From assembly GCF_011764505.1 (NCBI RefSeq), contig NZ_AP022839.1:2525001-2589000 (forward strand): DNA of 64,000 nt. Direction: 5' to 3'. The position numbers were made by a program, and so were the translations under genes. The notes under the pieces were generated by a model. It was given only the letters and a program-made list of their open reading frames with translations. It was not told the DNA's origin and made no database searches. This DNA comes from Legionella antarctica (GTDB lineage Bacteria; Pseudomonadota; Gammaproteobacteria; Legionellales; Legionellaceae). Shown piece after piece: positions 24,240 through 33,203 of this stretch. Position 1 is the first letter of the stretch. Each line of letters begins with the position of its first letter.

Positions 24240-24727
24240 GTTTTTTCCTTATTACCCAGACCCCCTTGAATATTCCCCACAATAGCTTGGCCGCCTTGAT
24301 GAACATCAACACGTTCAACAATAATTTTTTGGCCTCCAATACCTTGTAGCTTAGCTAGTACAGCAGCTTGCTGAGTAAAACAATTCGCTAATTTTATTGC
24401 AGAGTTGGTGTAACATTTCTTCAGCTCAAAATCAGTAGCCCCAATAGCAAAAGCCATTGTTGTCTGTTGTAATTCGTGGATCGAGAGCATTTCAGCCACA
24501 AGCATAGCTTGCAAGCTACTTTGAGCATTTAAAGCTGTCAAAGCATCGCAACTCTTCTCTTTAGCTTCATCAAGATTAAAACTGTCTGACCGAATGTTGT
24601 TAGCGGCAATAGCATTTTTATGAATCACACGTCTATTAAATCTCTCTCTTGCGTGAGCTTTGGCATCTGTTTTATCAAGTTGCTTTTCTTTTGTTCTCTT
24701 AATGCTTTTCATGTTTGTCTCACTCAT
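24236..24727 (-). CDS. Phage-associated conserved protein
   Basis: This 163-residue protein has a charged N-terminus and a helical centre (LHELQQTTMAFAIGATDFELKKCYTNSAIKLANCF). The C-terminal segment is QKIIVERVDVHQGGQAIVGN, similar to proteins usually encoded next to HGG-motif proteins in prophages. The function is unknown. Translation is coupled to the next gene (ATGA). Confidence 0.6.
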   Translation of the reverse strand: MSETNMKSIKRTKEKQLDKTDAKAHARERFNRRVIHKNAIAANNIRSDSFNLDEAKEKSCDALTALNAQSSLQAMLVAEMLSIHELQQTTMAFAIGATDFELKKCYTNSAIKLANCFTQQAAVLAKLQGIGGQKIIVERVDVHQGGQAIVGNIQGGLGNKEKT

Positions 24728-24878
24728 TTCATCATGCTCAAATAGTTCACTATTTATCTGGGCTGATAGTTTCTAAAAACACTCAAAACCCTTACTGACA
24801 AAACCGACAGAATAGAGTTTTGTCAGTTTTGTCGGTCAGCATGTGGTGGTATTCCCTATTTTTAACCTCTGTTTCATG

Positions 24879-27338
24879 TTAATCATTCCAATGGTAAGCC
24901 ACTTTCGGGCGGCCATTTGTATCTACTGAGCTTATTGTTTCTCTGCTAAGATAACCGTAGTCCATTAGCCAAGCTAAAGATTCGTTAATCAACGCAACCG
25001 AATCAAGCCCTGACCATCCTTTCCGCTGTATATCCCGAACAGATAAAGGATTAGGCAATTTCTTCTTACGATCCAAAATCAATTTTGCACTATCAAGACT
25101 GAAGTTAGTTGCAATGCTATAAAGCCTCTCGGCATGGCTAAGCAAATAATCTGTCCAACTCAAGGCTCGCACCGTTGCAGCTATTCCAACAGCCTCACGT
25201 CCCCCATCAATTATTTCAAACAACAATGCCAATCCAGCAATTGTTTGAGGCATTTTCAATATATGACTTTCAAGTACAGGATGAATCTCAGGAGATCTGG
25301 CAATATCCTGAATTTTCTTCATCCATTGAATAAATAATTCCTGTGCTTCACTGGTAAATCTAAATTGGCGAGGCTCTTCATCTACGCCCATAAGATCGAG
25401 ATTATGTAGCGTCTCAAAAACACCGTCATATCTCACTTTTGCTTCTTGGTTAGGTACTCTATCAATCCATTGCCAGCTACCAATGTCATCCGGCCATATA
25501 GCTAACTGAAAACGTTGAATTAGCCCATCATCGACAATGCCCCTTGTTGCGTCACGTACTAACAAAGAGATTTTGCTAGGCTGAATGCCACCTATAATTG
25601 AAAGAGTACAGCTTTCAATTTCAATCGTACCTCGACCAATGCGGTCGTAAACATAACGGCCATTCCCATCAAAGCATTCAAGATAAAAAGCACGATCAGA
25701 TTGATATTCCTCGCGATTTAGATTAGCTAACCACCCTGATAGTTCATCACGCACAAACACCAGCCCATTAGGATTTTCATTTAATAACTCACCCAATTTT
25801 TCTACAGTGGGGTCGTTTACTATTAATCTATGCCGCACGGGCGGAATAATATTATCCACTATTCTAAGTGCTTCCCTTGCCGCATCACGGTTATTCTTTT
25901 TTAGTGCTTCTTTCGCCTTACTTTTGGCTGTAGTAGCCTCCAATTCCAGCAAAATACATTCTTCCTTGTGGTTTTGTTGATCTTCTTTATATTGCTGTGC
26001 TGCCTGCTTTTCAAATTGCCATAAAGGCCTTAATGCTTCTTTCATACTCGGGCTTTTCATAGCAGATGGCCTTCCGATAATTGCTCCCCATTGATTAGGT
26101 ACAACACACCAGCTATCAAATTGTTTGGGGCAGATTGATGCCTTACGGCCTAGTAAACCAGATAATCCGATAATTGCAGTTACAGCAACAAAATCAGGTA
26201 GGCTTTGCTGCCGCTCGGCCACATCAAAAATATAATCTCGGATTGATTCGGGCAACATCTCAGCTAATAGAGGAAGAACTGGCGGTCTTGATTCTGGTAA
26301 TGCCCTAGGCTTGGTTTTTGTTTTTAATCTGCTTTGTACTGATTTATTATGCTGATCAATGGTATTGCCATCTGGCGCAAAAGTAAGTTGTGCTGCTCTT
26401 ATAACAGCGTCATGGACTGATAATTCTTCATGTAGCATCATCAAATCAAACGCATCATGCCAATAGCCATCATTAAGTCGATTATTATGATGACTAAAGA
26501 CTCGTTCACCCCTCACCACCATACCAGCACTATTGGATGCAGAGTCAGGCGGCAGCCAACGTTCTTGAGCAGATGTTGCTAACTTTCGTTTATAGCCATA
26601 TTGAGTTAAAAGTTTAGTAAGGGAGTTCTGTTCATTAAATGCGTTTATTGGGGATAAATCATCACCTGAAGAATTTTGCTTAGGTGGCATATGGGTGTTT
26701 GGAGGTAATATTTCCGGCTCAAAAACATCAATTGGATTCCCATTTAAATACTCAAAACACAATGGTTTAATATCAGAATTCACGAGTTTTCTAGGACAAT
26801 ACCAAGCCTGAGCAAACACACTATTTTCCTTAGCATAGGCAAGTAATTCTTCATCAAGATTATGATTGATAAGCAAGACTAATGCTTCTGCTGTAGCTGC
26901 CAATTGCTCCTTATGATAGGGCTTCTTGGTAACCAGTATAATACGGTAACGATTGCCTTTGCCCCCTGCGTAATGCGAATATGAGCCATAAATGATATGC
27001 CCGATATTAAGTTTCTTTAAAGCGTTATGAACAAGCAATGGATCAGGTGCTCCTTCAATTTCTTGTCCATATTGGTTCATTCGCTTATCACAATCTATTA
27101 TCAGTGTGCTGGCTAAGCCTTCTATGTTAATGTCAGCGCGAGGCATACACCGGCCAGCTTCCATAATTTTTAATCTGGCTCGAAGGAAATGACTACCATC
27201 CTTATCACCTATTTGAATGGTTCTAAGCTTTTCTAGTAATGCTTCTCCAGTGATATGGGTATACTGGTTAGTAACTCGCACCCCCTGTTCAGAGGATGCG
27301 ATTTCAGTATTTCTTATTATTGTTATAAAATCACTCAT
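24879..27338 (-). CDS. DUF3987-domain protein (replication-type, primase-associated)
   Basis: In this 819-residue protein the N-terminal half looks like a primase-polymerase-type domain (VDADINIEGLASTLIIDCDKRMNQ-like region, then HYAGGKGNRYRIILVTKK). The middle and C-terminal parts match DUF3987: AVTAIIGLSGLLGRKASI, QWGAIIGRPSAMKSPSMKEAL (P-loop-like), NGLVFVRDELSGWL and GYLSRETISS. Proteins of this family on satellites and plasmids are thought to start or assist element replication. It overlaps the upstream gene by 8 bp. Confidence 0.75.
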   Translation of the reverse strand: MSDFITIIRNTEIASSEQGVRVTNQYTHITGEALLEKLRTIQIGDKDGSHFLRARLKIMEAGRCMPRADINIEGLASTLIIDCDKRMNQYGQEIEGAPDPLLVHNALKKLNIGHIIYGSYSHYAGGKGNRYRIILVTKKPYHKEQLAATAEALVLLINHNLDEELLAYAKENSVFAQAWYCPRKLVNSDIKPLCFEYLNGNPIDVFEPEILPPNTHMPPKQNSSGDDLSPINAFNEQNSLTKLLTQYGYKRKLATSAQERWLPPDSASNSAGMVVRGERVFSHHNNRLNDGYWHDAFDLMMLHEELSVHDAVIRAAQLTFAPDGNTIDQHNKSVQSRLKTKTKPRALPESRPPVLPLLAEMLPESIRDYIFDVAERQQSLPDFVAVTAIIGLSGLLGRKASICPKQFDSWCVVPNQWGAIIGRPSAMKSPSMKEALRPLWQFEKQAAQQYKEDQQNHKEECILLELEATTAKSKAKEALKKNNRDAAREALRIVDNIIPPVRHRLIVNDPTVEKLGELLNENPNGLVFVRDELSGWLANLNREEYQSDRAFYLECFDGNGRYVYDRIGRGTIEIESCTLSIIGGIQPSKISLLVRDATRGIVDDGLIQRFQLAIWPDDIGSWQWIDRVPNQEAKVRYDGVFETLHNLDLMGVDEEPRQFRFTSEAQELFIQWMKKIQDIARSPEIHPVLESHILKMPQTIAGLALLFEIIDGGREAVGIAATVRALSWTDYLLSHAERLYSIATNFSLDSAKLILDRKKKLPNPLSVRDIQRKGWSGLDSVALINESLAWLMDYGYLSRETISSVDTNGRPKVAYHWND

Positions 27339-27735
27339 GGGATTTACCTCCCGTTAGGCTTGAGGTTGCCGCCTCTAGGCTAACGTATTTATCTGCGCAG
27401 GTTATCGTGGTCTTTGATTGGCTAATAGCGCTAACCTGCTCCAACCTTTTTAAAGCTTGCTGCTTTCGACGCTTTAATACTTCTGCTTTTGTTTCTTGGC
27501 GTTGTTCTTGTCGCAATTCCGGATTTTTATAACGGTTAATTTCCTTCCAAGGCATGTAATAATCACAGGTGCGATCATGCGTATAAATACTTTCCACAGG
27601 GATGAACCATTGATTCCGTATAGTTGATATCCATGAATGAAGAGAAGCATTACCAAAGTCCTTGCGGTTCAGCTTCTTACCCTCCAGCATGGCTTTTAAG
27701 GCCATTGATGTTTTACCATCACTTTTATTGCTCAT
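27331..27735 (-). CDS. Unknown element protein
   Basis: This 134-residue protein starts at ATG 27735 (AAGGAG upstream), which overlaps the stop of the AlpA-like gene as ATGA. It contains ASLHSWISTIRNQWFIPVES and a basic Gln/Arg-rich helix (RQEQRQETKAEVLKRRKQQALKRL) that may bind nucleic acid. I do not recognise a family, though the first motif resembles helix-turn-helix domains found in phage proteins beside replication genes. Confidence 0.55.
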   Translation of the reverse strand: MSNKSDGKTSMALKAMLEGKKLNRKDFGNASLHSWISTIRNQWFIPVESIYTHDRTCDYYMPWKEINRYKNPELRQEQRQETKAEVLKRRKQQALKRLEQVSAISQSKTTITCADKYVSLEAATSSLTGGKSHE

Positions 27736-27941
27736 GCTTGATTCTCCTTCAGCCAAAGGAAGAATTTTTCTTCATCAATTAAGACCCTGCGGCCGTTGCG
27801 TAAAATGGCCCCGATTTTTTTTAATCCATTGGAGTCGGCATAGAAAATACGATCTCTGATTCCCCCTTCTGTAAACGCCGGATATTTTTGGCAGAATTGC
27901 TTTACTGTAGATAACGAAGGGATTGAGCTTATAACGGTCAT
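27732..27941 (-). CDS. AlpA/excisionase-like DNA-binding protein
   Basis: This 69-residue protein (LSTVKQFCQKYPAFTEGGIRDRIF.. GLKKIGAILRNGRRVLIDEEKFFLWL) has the winged-helix layout of AlpA-type regulators, where the RNGRRVLID segment forms the wing. Such proteins control integrase expression or help excision. It is the first gene of the replication operon that continues downstream. Confidence 0.7.
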   Translation of the reverse strand: MTVISSIPSLSTVKQFCQKYPAFTEGGIRDRIFYADSNGLKKIGAILRNGRRVLIDEEKFFLWLKENQA

Positions 27942-28053
27942 AATTCACCTCAGGGTTGTTACTAAGAATGATCACGGTTTACCGCAATCGCCTGACGTTA
28001 ATTAAGCCTTATTGAAAATTTGCTGTACCCCAATAGGGGTATAAACTGCCCGA

Positions 28054-28935
28054 TTAGAGCTTATTCGGTTTTGATGGTCGATGTTTTTGGGATGCTGTTT
28101 TTAACAGATTACGGATTGTATCGTCACTAAGATCAATTCCATATTTTTCGAGAATTCCACTAAATCCATATCGATTTGAGCCAGTGGCTATATTTTTGGT
28201 ATTGTTTGGGTCATAACCAAGCTCCAATGCTAACCCAAGATACAGCTTCTCAGATGAGTTAATCAGCCTTGGATCTGGTGCTTTCTCTTTTTTGGCCTCA
28301 GATACAGCCGTTAATTGCTCTGGAAGTGCCCATTTTTTCTGAGTAGCATAATCAAGCAAGTCTTTGAGGGTATACTCATAATTCCGATCTTCAAGTGGTA
28401 TTCCAGCATTTAAGTCTTGTGTTCCTGAGATAGGACTAATCATACCAATTTTCATAGCCTCTGTGAGTCTCAATCTAAAATAACTCTCGCTTCTTTCGGA
28501 ATTGCAAACAGCCAAGAGTATTGAAAATTCATTTCTTGAAACAACATCTCTGTCTAAAAACTCACTTACAAGATTAGTTATTTTTCTGTTTTCCGAGATA
28601 ATCGGATCATAATTTTGATGGACTTGGATGCCTTTAGATTGTGCCCAACTTATTAGATAAACTGCTTCATATTTAGGTTCAGATGTCATTCGATCCTTTA
28701 TTTCTGTTGCCTTTGTTGTATTTAAAGGCAACTCTTCACCTAAACGTTTAATCTTCCTGTAAAACTCCTTCATCTTTTCATAAGATAAATTTAAATAACC
28801 ATTTCCATGTATGCCGATATGAAGAGGTTCAAATCCTGCGGCCAAATAAATAAATTCGTTCAAAGTTACAAAAGCAACTTGGTTCCAATGTAAAAAATCA
28901 GCTCTTTTTAAATTTTGATGATCGAAATAGCTCAT
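28054..28935 (-). CDS. Unknown protein following the integrase
   Basis: This 293-residue soluble protein starts MSYFDHQNLKRADFLHWNQ. It overlaps the integrase stop by 4 bp (ATGA), so it is translated with it. The middle region (VVSRNEFSILLAVCNSERSESYFRL) and the end (GLALELGYDPNNTKNIATGSNRYGFSGILEKYGIDLSDDTIRNLL) look like small DNA-binding domains. The family is not recognised. It may regulate the element or aid recombination. Confidence 0.55.
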   Translation of the reverse strand: MSYFDHQNLKRADFLHWNQVAFVTLNEFIYLAAGFEPLHIGIHGNGYLNLSYEKMKEFYRKIKRLGEELPLNTTKATEIKDRMTSEPKYEAVYLISWAQSKGIQVHQNYDPIISENRKITNLVSEFLDRDVVSRNEFSILLAVCNSERSESYFRLRLTEAMKIGMISPISGTQDLNAGIPLEDRNYEYTLKDLLDYATQKKWALPEQLTAVSEAKKEKAPDPRLINSSEKLYLGLALELGYDPNNTKNIATGSNRYGFSGILEKYGIDLSDDTIRNLLKTASQKHRPSKPNKL

Positions 28936-30002
28936 TTTAGCCCCCCAAATATTTTTTCATTCATACTGCCAACTACAGAGCTGATATGATTGTCACTAAG
29001 ATGAGAATAACGCTTGGTCATCTGTACTGTTTTGTGTCCGAGAACCTCCATCAGATCACGCTGAGTCGCGCCATTCATAGCAAGATAGCTAGCGCAGCTG
29101 TGACGCAAATCATGAAACCTGAAATCAGTAATTAATGCCTTTGATACGGCAACTTCCCAAGGCCTCTTGATATCAATAGGTTGTTTGCCATCTTTACTTG
29201 GAAAAATATAATCAGAATCAAGTCGAGCAATTTTTAAATGCTGAGCAAGTACTTCATGAGCGTAGCCGATTAGCGGTACTCTGCGCCGTTCTTTATTTTT
29301 GGTATTTTCAAGAATCAAAAATCCTTCATTAAGAAACACATCACGCCGTGTTAAATTAAGGATCTCCCCCTTACGCATTCCCGTAGAAAGAGCTAATACG
29401 ACAATTGTATGTAGTTGTTGATTACCTGACTCCTTACAAGCTTCAAGTAATCTGCTGCGCTCATTATCATCAAGATAACGTACTCGGCCTTGGCTCTCTG
29501 GATGCTTCTTAATTTTTAAAACAGGATTTGATTCGATCCATTCCCATTCATTAATTGCAGTGTTTAACGCATGGGATAAAGCTGCCAAATAACGATTAAC
29601 AGTGGCGGCTGTCCTTTTTTCACCCCTGTTAGTTGTTCCATTAGCCAGCTCCTCCCTTAAAGATGAAATAGCTTGAGAGGTGAAATCAGCTAAGACATGA
29701 TACCCAGCCTTATCTTTCCACCATAATAATTGTTTTTTCTGTGCTGATTGCATTGACGCTGATTTGTGAGGCAAGATGATTTCAATGTAACGGTCTATTA
29801 GCTCAGCTAATGTTCTCTTTTTCGATTCTGCTGTCTTGAAGTGACGGTTCTCATGAATAGCTGATTCAATACTACTCGCCCACCGTCTGGCATCTGTTAG
29901 CCTTTCAAATATGGCTGACTCTGCCCGTTTTCCTTTTAACCTAACCCTCGCAAGGTATTTAACTTTGCCTTCTTTTGTTATTCTTTTTTCTATCGATGCC
30001 AT
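28932..30002 (-). CDS. Tyrosine integrase of the tRNA-Thr element
   Basis: This 356-residue phage-type integrase has an N-terminal arm-binding domain (KVKYLARVRLKGKRAESAIF), a core-binding SAM-like domain (about 65-170), and a catalytic domain with Arg in LSTGMRKGEILNL, HDLRHSCAS (His-x-x-Arg), and LGHKTVQMTKRYSHL (His and nucleophile Tyr). It catalyses integration into the anticodon arm of tRNA-Thr and, with an excisionase, excision. It lies nearest the tRNA end, as is usual. Confidence 0.93.
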   Translation of the reverse strand: MASIEKRITKEGKVKYLARVRLKGKRAESAIFERLTDARRWASSIESAIHENRHFKTAESKKRTLAELIDRYIEIILPHKSASMQSAQKKQLLWWKDKAGYHVLADFTSQAISSLREELANGTTNRGEKRTAATVNRYLAALSHALNTAINEWEWIESNPVLKIKKHPESQGRVRYLDDNERSRLLEACKESGNQQLHTIVVLALSTGMRKGEILNLTRRDVFLNEGFLILENTKNKERRRVPLIGYAHEVLAQHLKIARLDSDYIFPSKDGKQPIDIKRPWEVAVSKALITDFRFHDLRHSCASYLAMNGATQRDLMEVLGHKTVQMTKRYSHLSDNHISSVVGSMNEKIFGGLK

Positions 30003-30486
30003 ACCAAACTCCTACAATGGAGATCGGCAACTGATATGCTATAGTTACATCAGTCACCATTAGCCCCGTAACGGTTAATGTTGATTAGGGTTGGTGGTTA
30101 CCGCCATCAACCCATCCTGCCGCAGAGACTACAATAAACTATAAAAAACCGCAACTATTGATGGTTAATCATAATACCAAAGAATTTAATTCTTTTTAAA
30201 TCAACAAATTAAGCACTCCAACTTATGCTTAGTGGCAATAGCGTGGCATTTAAAATTAACAAGACCCGATATCTTGTTTTAATTTAAAACAATTTGAATT
30301 AAGTCAGAAGTGAGTAGGCTGTACTGCTTAGAGCATCGTTGAAAAAATCTATGATGGTTTTTGATGATGGGAAAACTCGCCACTCAGATGTGATTTACTG
30401 CCACTTGTTATTATCTATTGCCACTACAGTGCCACTAAATTACATTTTAACTTTTGATTTTCTGCGAAATACCGCATTTTTACTGG
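30003..30486. promoter_or_regulatory. Integrase upstream region and attachment arm
   Basis: No gene is supported here. The stretch contains the integrase promoter region and several TGCCACT boxes: 30399-30405, 30419-30426 and 30430-30437 on the plus strand, and one inverted at 30230-30237. The paired boxes at 30419-30440 are repeated at the other end of the element (22166-22187), so this is probably the integrase-binding arm region. Confidence 0.6.
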
Positions 30487-30559
30487 TGCCGTTGAGACGA
30501 ATCGAACGCCCGACCTATTGATTACGAATCAACTGCTCTACCAACTGAGCTACAGCGGC
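30487..30559 (-). tRNA. tRNA-Thr(CGU), reconstituted at the element boundary
   Basis: A cloverleaf folds: acceptor GCCGCTG with CAACGGC (one C-A mismatch), D-arm GCTC/GAGC, anticodon arm GTTGA-TTCGTAA-TCAAT with anticodon CGT, and T-arm GGGCG-TTCGATT-CGTCT with two G-U pairs. CCA is not encoded. The 3' part was supplied by the integrated element, while the better-pairing original 3' end lies at 22005-22048. The gene is probably still functional but has weaker pairing. Confidence 0.88.
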
Positions 30560-30746
30560 ATGAAGAAAAGTATACTTTAGTTTATTGATGTTGCAATACA
30601 AGTTTTAATAGTACAGTGGACCCCATTGTCAAGACAGCGATCCGTTTAATTTAAGATATAACTTTAATTCTACTTTCTTTCGTTGACGAGGGTGCGTAGC
30701 ACACGAGTCAACCACAATAGCAGTTAATGAAACACCTGTTATTGAG

Positions 30747-30878
30747 CCTGTGGGTATGTGGGCGCGAAGCCATCGAGTGTGGTCAAGCGGTGGATAACGT
30801 CTTTTTGTTATCCATGGCTTGTCCACATGTCCCGAAGGGCGATGGCTGATCCGCAGGACGCGTCCACATATCCACAGG
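30747..30878. repeat. Long-armed palindrome in IS3 3' region
   Basis: CCTGTGGGTATGTGGGCGCG (30747-30766) pairs with CGCGTCCACATATCCACAGG (30859-30878) with two differences. An inner hairpin GGATAAC/GTTATCC (30792-30813) lies between them. It occupies the same position, after orfB, as the TTATCCACA-containing palindrome of the other IS3 element, and shares TGTGGA-type motifs with it. Confidence 0.7.
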
Positions 30879-30885
30879 CATTCCA

Positions 30886-31746
30886 TTACGCTGCAGCCTC
30901 ATATAGGCCAGCATAAACCTCTGACGGCGTGTATATTCCAAATGATTGATGAGGTCTTTCGTCGTTATAAAACTTGAAATACACCCTTAAACCATTTCGT
31001 AGTGCTAAAACTGTTCCGTATTCTTTTATGTAAATATCTTCATATTTGACTGAACGCCATAGCCGTTCAATGAACACATTATCCATCCATCGACCTTTCC
31101 CGTCCATGCTAATTTTGATGTCATGGTCTTTTAAAACATCGGTAAACGCCTTACTGGTAAACTGGGAGCCTTGATCCGTATTAAAAATATCAGGCCTGCC
31201 GTGGAGCCTGATGGCGCTCTCCAACGCGCTTACACAAAAGTCATCATCCATGCTGTTTGATACCTTCCAAGAGAGCACCTTGCGGCTATACCAGTCCATT
31301 ATTGCCACCAAATATACAAAGCCTCCTTGCATCCTAACGTAGGTAATATCGGTGCACCAAACCTGATTGGGTCGATCAATCACTAAACCACGTAGCAAGT
31401 AGGGATAAACCTTTTGTTCCTTGTTCTTTTTACTCGTATTCGGCTTTGGTGCCACTGAAACCAGACCCATGATCCGCATCAAACGCTGCACTCTCTTACG
31501 GTTAACGTCATGGCCAAGGCGACGTAAATAAGAACGCATCTTTCTGCTTCCATAGAAAGGATGGCGCATGTATTCCTCATCAATCAAGACCATCAAAGCC
31601 AGATTCTCTGGGCTCTCGGTACATATTCCTTCGCCAGCAGTGCGATAGTAGCTAGCGCGTGACAAATTAACCAATGCACATTGGCGTACGATGCTGAGTG
31701 TAGGGTGATTGACATCAATCATGGCTCGCTTCTCCCGCACGCTCAA
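30886..31746 (-). CDS. IS3-family transposase OrfB
   Basis: This 286-residue rve transposase has catalytic motifs CTDITYVRMQGGFVYL (Asp), FNTDQGSQFTS (Asp) and FIERLWRSVKYED (Glu). The nominal TTG start overlaps the orfA stop as TTGA. It lies in the -1 frame of orfA across an A8 run, so OrfAB by frameshifting is expected. It appears intact. Confidence 0.9.
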   Translation of the reverse strand: MSVREKRAMIDVNHPTLSIVRQCALVNLSRASYYRTAGEGICTESPENLALMVLIDEEYMRHPFYGSRKMRSYLRRLGHDVNRKRVQRLMRIMGLVSVAPKPNTSKKNKEQKVYPYLLRGLVIDRPNQVWCTDITYVRMQGGFVYLVAIMDWYSRKVLSWKVSNSMDDDFCVSALESAIRLHGRPDIFNTDQGSQFTSKAFTDVLKDHDIKISMDGKGRWMDNVFIERLWRSVKYEDIYIKEYGTVLALRNGLRVYFKFYNDERPHQSFGIYTPSEVYAGLYEAAA

Positions 31747-32027
31747 CTTAGATGACCGGTCTTTTTTTTAAGCCAGTCTAACTCAACCGCTAGCTGGCCT
31801 ATTTGCGTGTATAATCGATCTCGTTCTTGTATGATGGAGTCCATGTCTTTGTCATGCTTGCCGCTAAACAATTGCTTGCTTCCATCCAGTAATTGTTTTT
31901 TCCACAGATTGATTTGTGTTGCATGCACCTCAAATTCAGATGCCAATTCATTGGTCGTCTTGTGACTTTTTAATGCCTCAATTGCTACCTTTGCTTTGAA
32001 GTCAGATGTAAATTTTTTTTTAGCCAC
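31743..32027 (-). CDS. IS3-family transposase OrfA
   Basis: This 94-residue HTH protein (KFTSDFKAKVAIEALKSHKTTNELASEFEVHATQINLWKKQ) has a C-terminal coiled coil (RDRLYTQIGQLAVELDWLKKK). The coding strand carries eight A and G at 31761-31769 near its end, the likely -1 slippery site leading into orfB. Confidence 0.9.
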   Translation of the reverse strand: MAKKKFTSDFKAKVAIEALKSHKTTNELASEFEVHATQINLWKKQLLDGSKQLFSGKHDKDMDSIIQERDRLYTQIGQLAVELDWLKKKTGHLS

Positions 32028-32191
32028 TTGGTACCCCGTTTAACAATGGTTTCTATTTTACACCACTGTCTCATTTTTGGGGTCCACTATATAGTGAGTT
32101 TCTAATTAAATTAGGAGTTAGGAGATTTAGGGTATTATTAATTATTATTGGTTGGTTGGTTATTCTTATAATCCAAGTTGATCTGTTCTTT

Positions 32192-33040
32192 TTAAGAGAG
32201 TCTTTTTGCATAGATCATATTCTGGTTGTAGCCTAGTTTTTCATAAATAGGGCTTCTATGAATTTCAGTAAGATAGCCTTGTTGTTGCAAATAAGAGGCA
32301 ATATGCTCGACTCTGTTATCGATATTATTGACCTCAATACATAACTGTTTAATCATGGCAAATTGTGATGGCTTGATACTTTTTACAACATCAAATTCAG
32401 CTCCTTCAACATCAATTTTTATAAAATCGATATGATTTATATCGTTTTTTTCAATAAAATGACCAAGTGATGTAAGCCTACACTGGACTTTTTTTTCTAC
32501 CGTTCGTTGTTTAAAATTTCGTTTAATCAAAAATTTTCGCATAAAAGGCAAAAATTTCAGTTGGTAATACAATAATTTGTAACGAACTCGAGAAATTTTT
32601 AATAACGTATCATAATTTAACAGAGGATTATAATTAGAAATGAGTTTATCAATAGGCTTAAAGGTTGCAGTTGTCAAATCATTCCCAAAAAGGGTAAATT
32701 CAACAGAACAATCTTCTCTAACATCCCCAATGCCCAGGTTATAGAGGCGCGTTTGCTCTTTAAACTGCTTTAAATTTTTCTTTAGACATTCAAAAGAGGC
32801 AGGAATGGGTTCAAAGGAATAAATTAGAGCATCGTATTCACATTTTCTCAGGGCAAAAAGGGAAAACAGCCCTATATTGGCTCCTACATCAATAATAATA
32901 TCACCAGGATTTAAAGTAAGATGATTAAATAAATAAGCGTTTTGATAAAAAATTTCATAAATTAATGCACGCGCCTCAAAATCATTGATGTAATATAATT
33001 TACCAATTGTGAATTCTTTGCTTAAGATTTTATCATTCAT
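32192..33040 (-). CDS. FkbM-family methyltransferase
   Basis: This 282-residue SAM-dependent methyltransferase has motif I IIIDVGANIGLFSLFAL, SFEPIPASFECLKKNL (motif II, acidic end of strand 2), and a later IDFIKIDVEGAEFDVVKSI, the classic FkbM pattern. Members O-methylate sugars or polyketides. The target here is unknown; an exopolysaccharide or LPS sugar is possible. It stands alone between two IS elements, in AT-rich DNA. Start ATG 33040 has AAGG upstream. Confidence 0.88.
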   Translation of the reverse strand: MNDKILSKEFTIGKLYYINDFEARALIYEIFYQNAYLFNHLTLNPGDIIIDVGANIGLFSLFALRKCEYDALIYSFEPIPASFECLKKNLKQFKEQTRLYNLGIGDVREDCSVEFTLFGNDLTTATFKPIDKLISNYNPLLNYDTLLKISRVRYKLLYYQLKFLPFMRKFLIKRNFKQRTVEKKVQCRLTSLGHFIEKNDINHIDFIKIDVEGAEFDVVKSIKPSQFAMIKQLCIEVNNIDNRVEHIASYLQQQGYLTEIHRSPIYEKLGYNQNMIYAKRLS

Positions 33041-33203
33041 CTAATGTAACCTTTCGATCCTGAATTTAATTACTACATTAATAGATTATTAACTTCATGA
33101 TAGCATATTCCAAATTGATTATTCCCTAATATAGGCGCGGTTTTCTGGACACAAAAAAAGGTTTTTTAAGAGCTATTCTTCTTAATACAAAGAGGAGAAT
33201 AAA

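Larger units (their letters stand above)
22036..30530 (-). mobile_element. Phage-satellite-like integrative element in tRNA-Thr
   Basis: The element, about 8.5 kb, is bounded by the 13-bp direct repeat TTGATTACGAATC, one copy in the live tRNA gene and one in its displaced 3' end. Inside each end lies a direct repeat containing TGCCACTA twice, 11 bp apart (22166-22187 and 30419-30440), the likely integrase arm sites. The contents are integrase, AlpA-like regulator, DUF3987 protein, two small phage-type proteins, a RelE/Xre pair and a Sel1-like secreted protein. There are no capsid, tail or lysis genes, which suggests dependence on a helper. Confidence 0.8.
30612..32091 (-). mobile_element. IS3-family element (1,480 bp)
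   Basis: The ends are TACAGTGGACCCC and GGGGTCCACTATA (one mismatch), with the duplication TAG at 30609-30611 and 32092-32094. It lies just upstream of tRNA-Thr, outside the satellite. It carries orfA and orfB on the minus strand and a long palindromic region between the orfB stop and its end. It differs in sequence from the IS3 elements at 7027 and 14603. Confidence 0.9.

Noticed and set aside
30339-30521. 60-codon open frame ending in the tRNA
   Set aside because: It overlaps the integrase arm sites and reads into tRNA-Thr; the C-terminal residues are just the tRNA in translation.
30629-30886. 85-codon minus-strand open frame at the end of the IS3 element
   Set aside because: It coincides with the long palindrome and has no start signal; treated as noncoding 3' region of the IS.
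30886-32027. IS3 element as part of the satellite
   Set aside because: It lies beyond the tRNA 5' end, outside the attachment cores, with its own TAG duplication.
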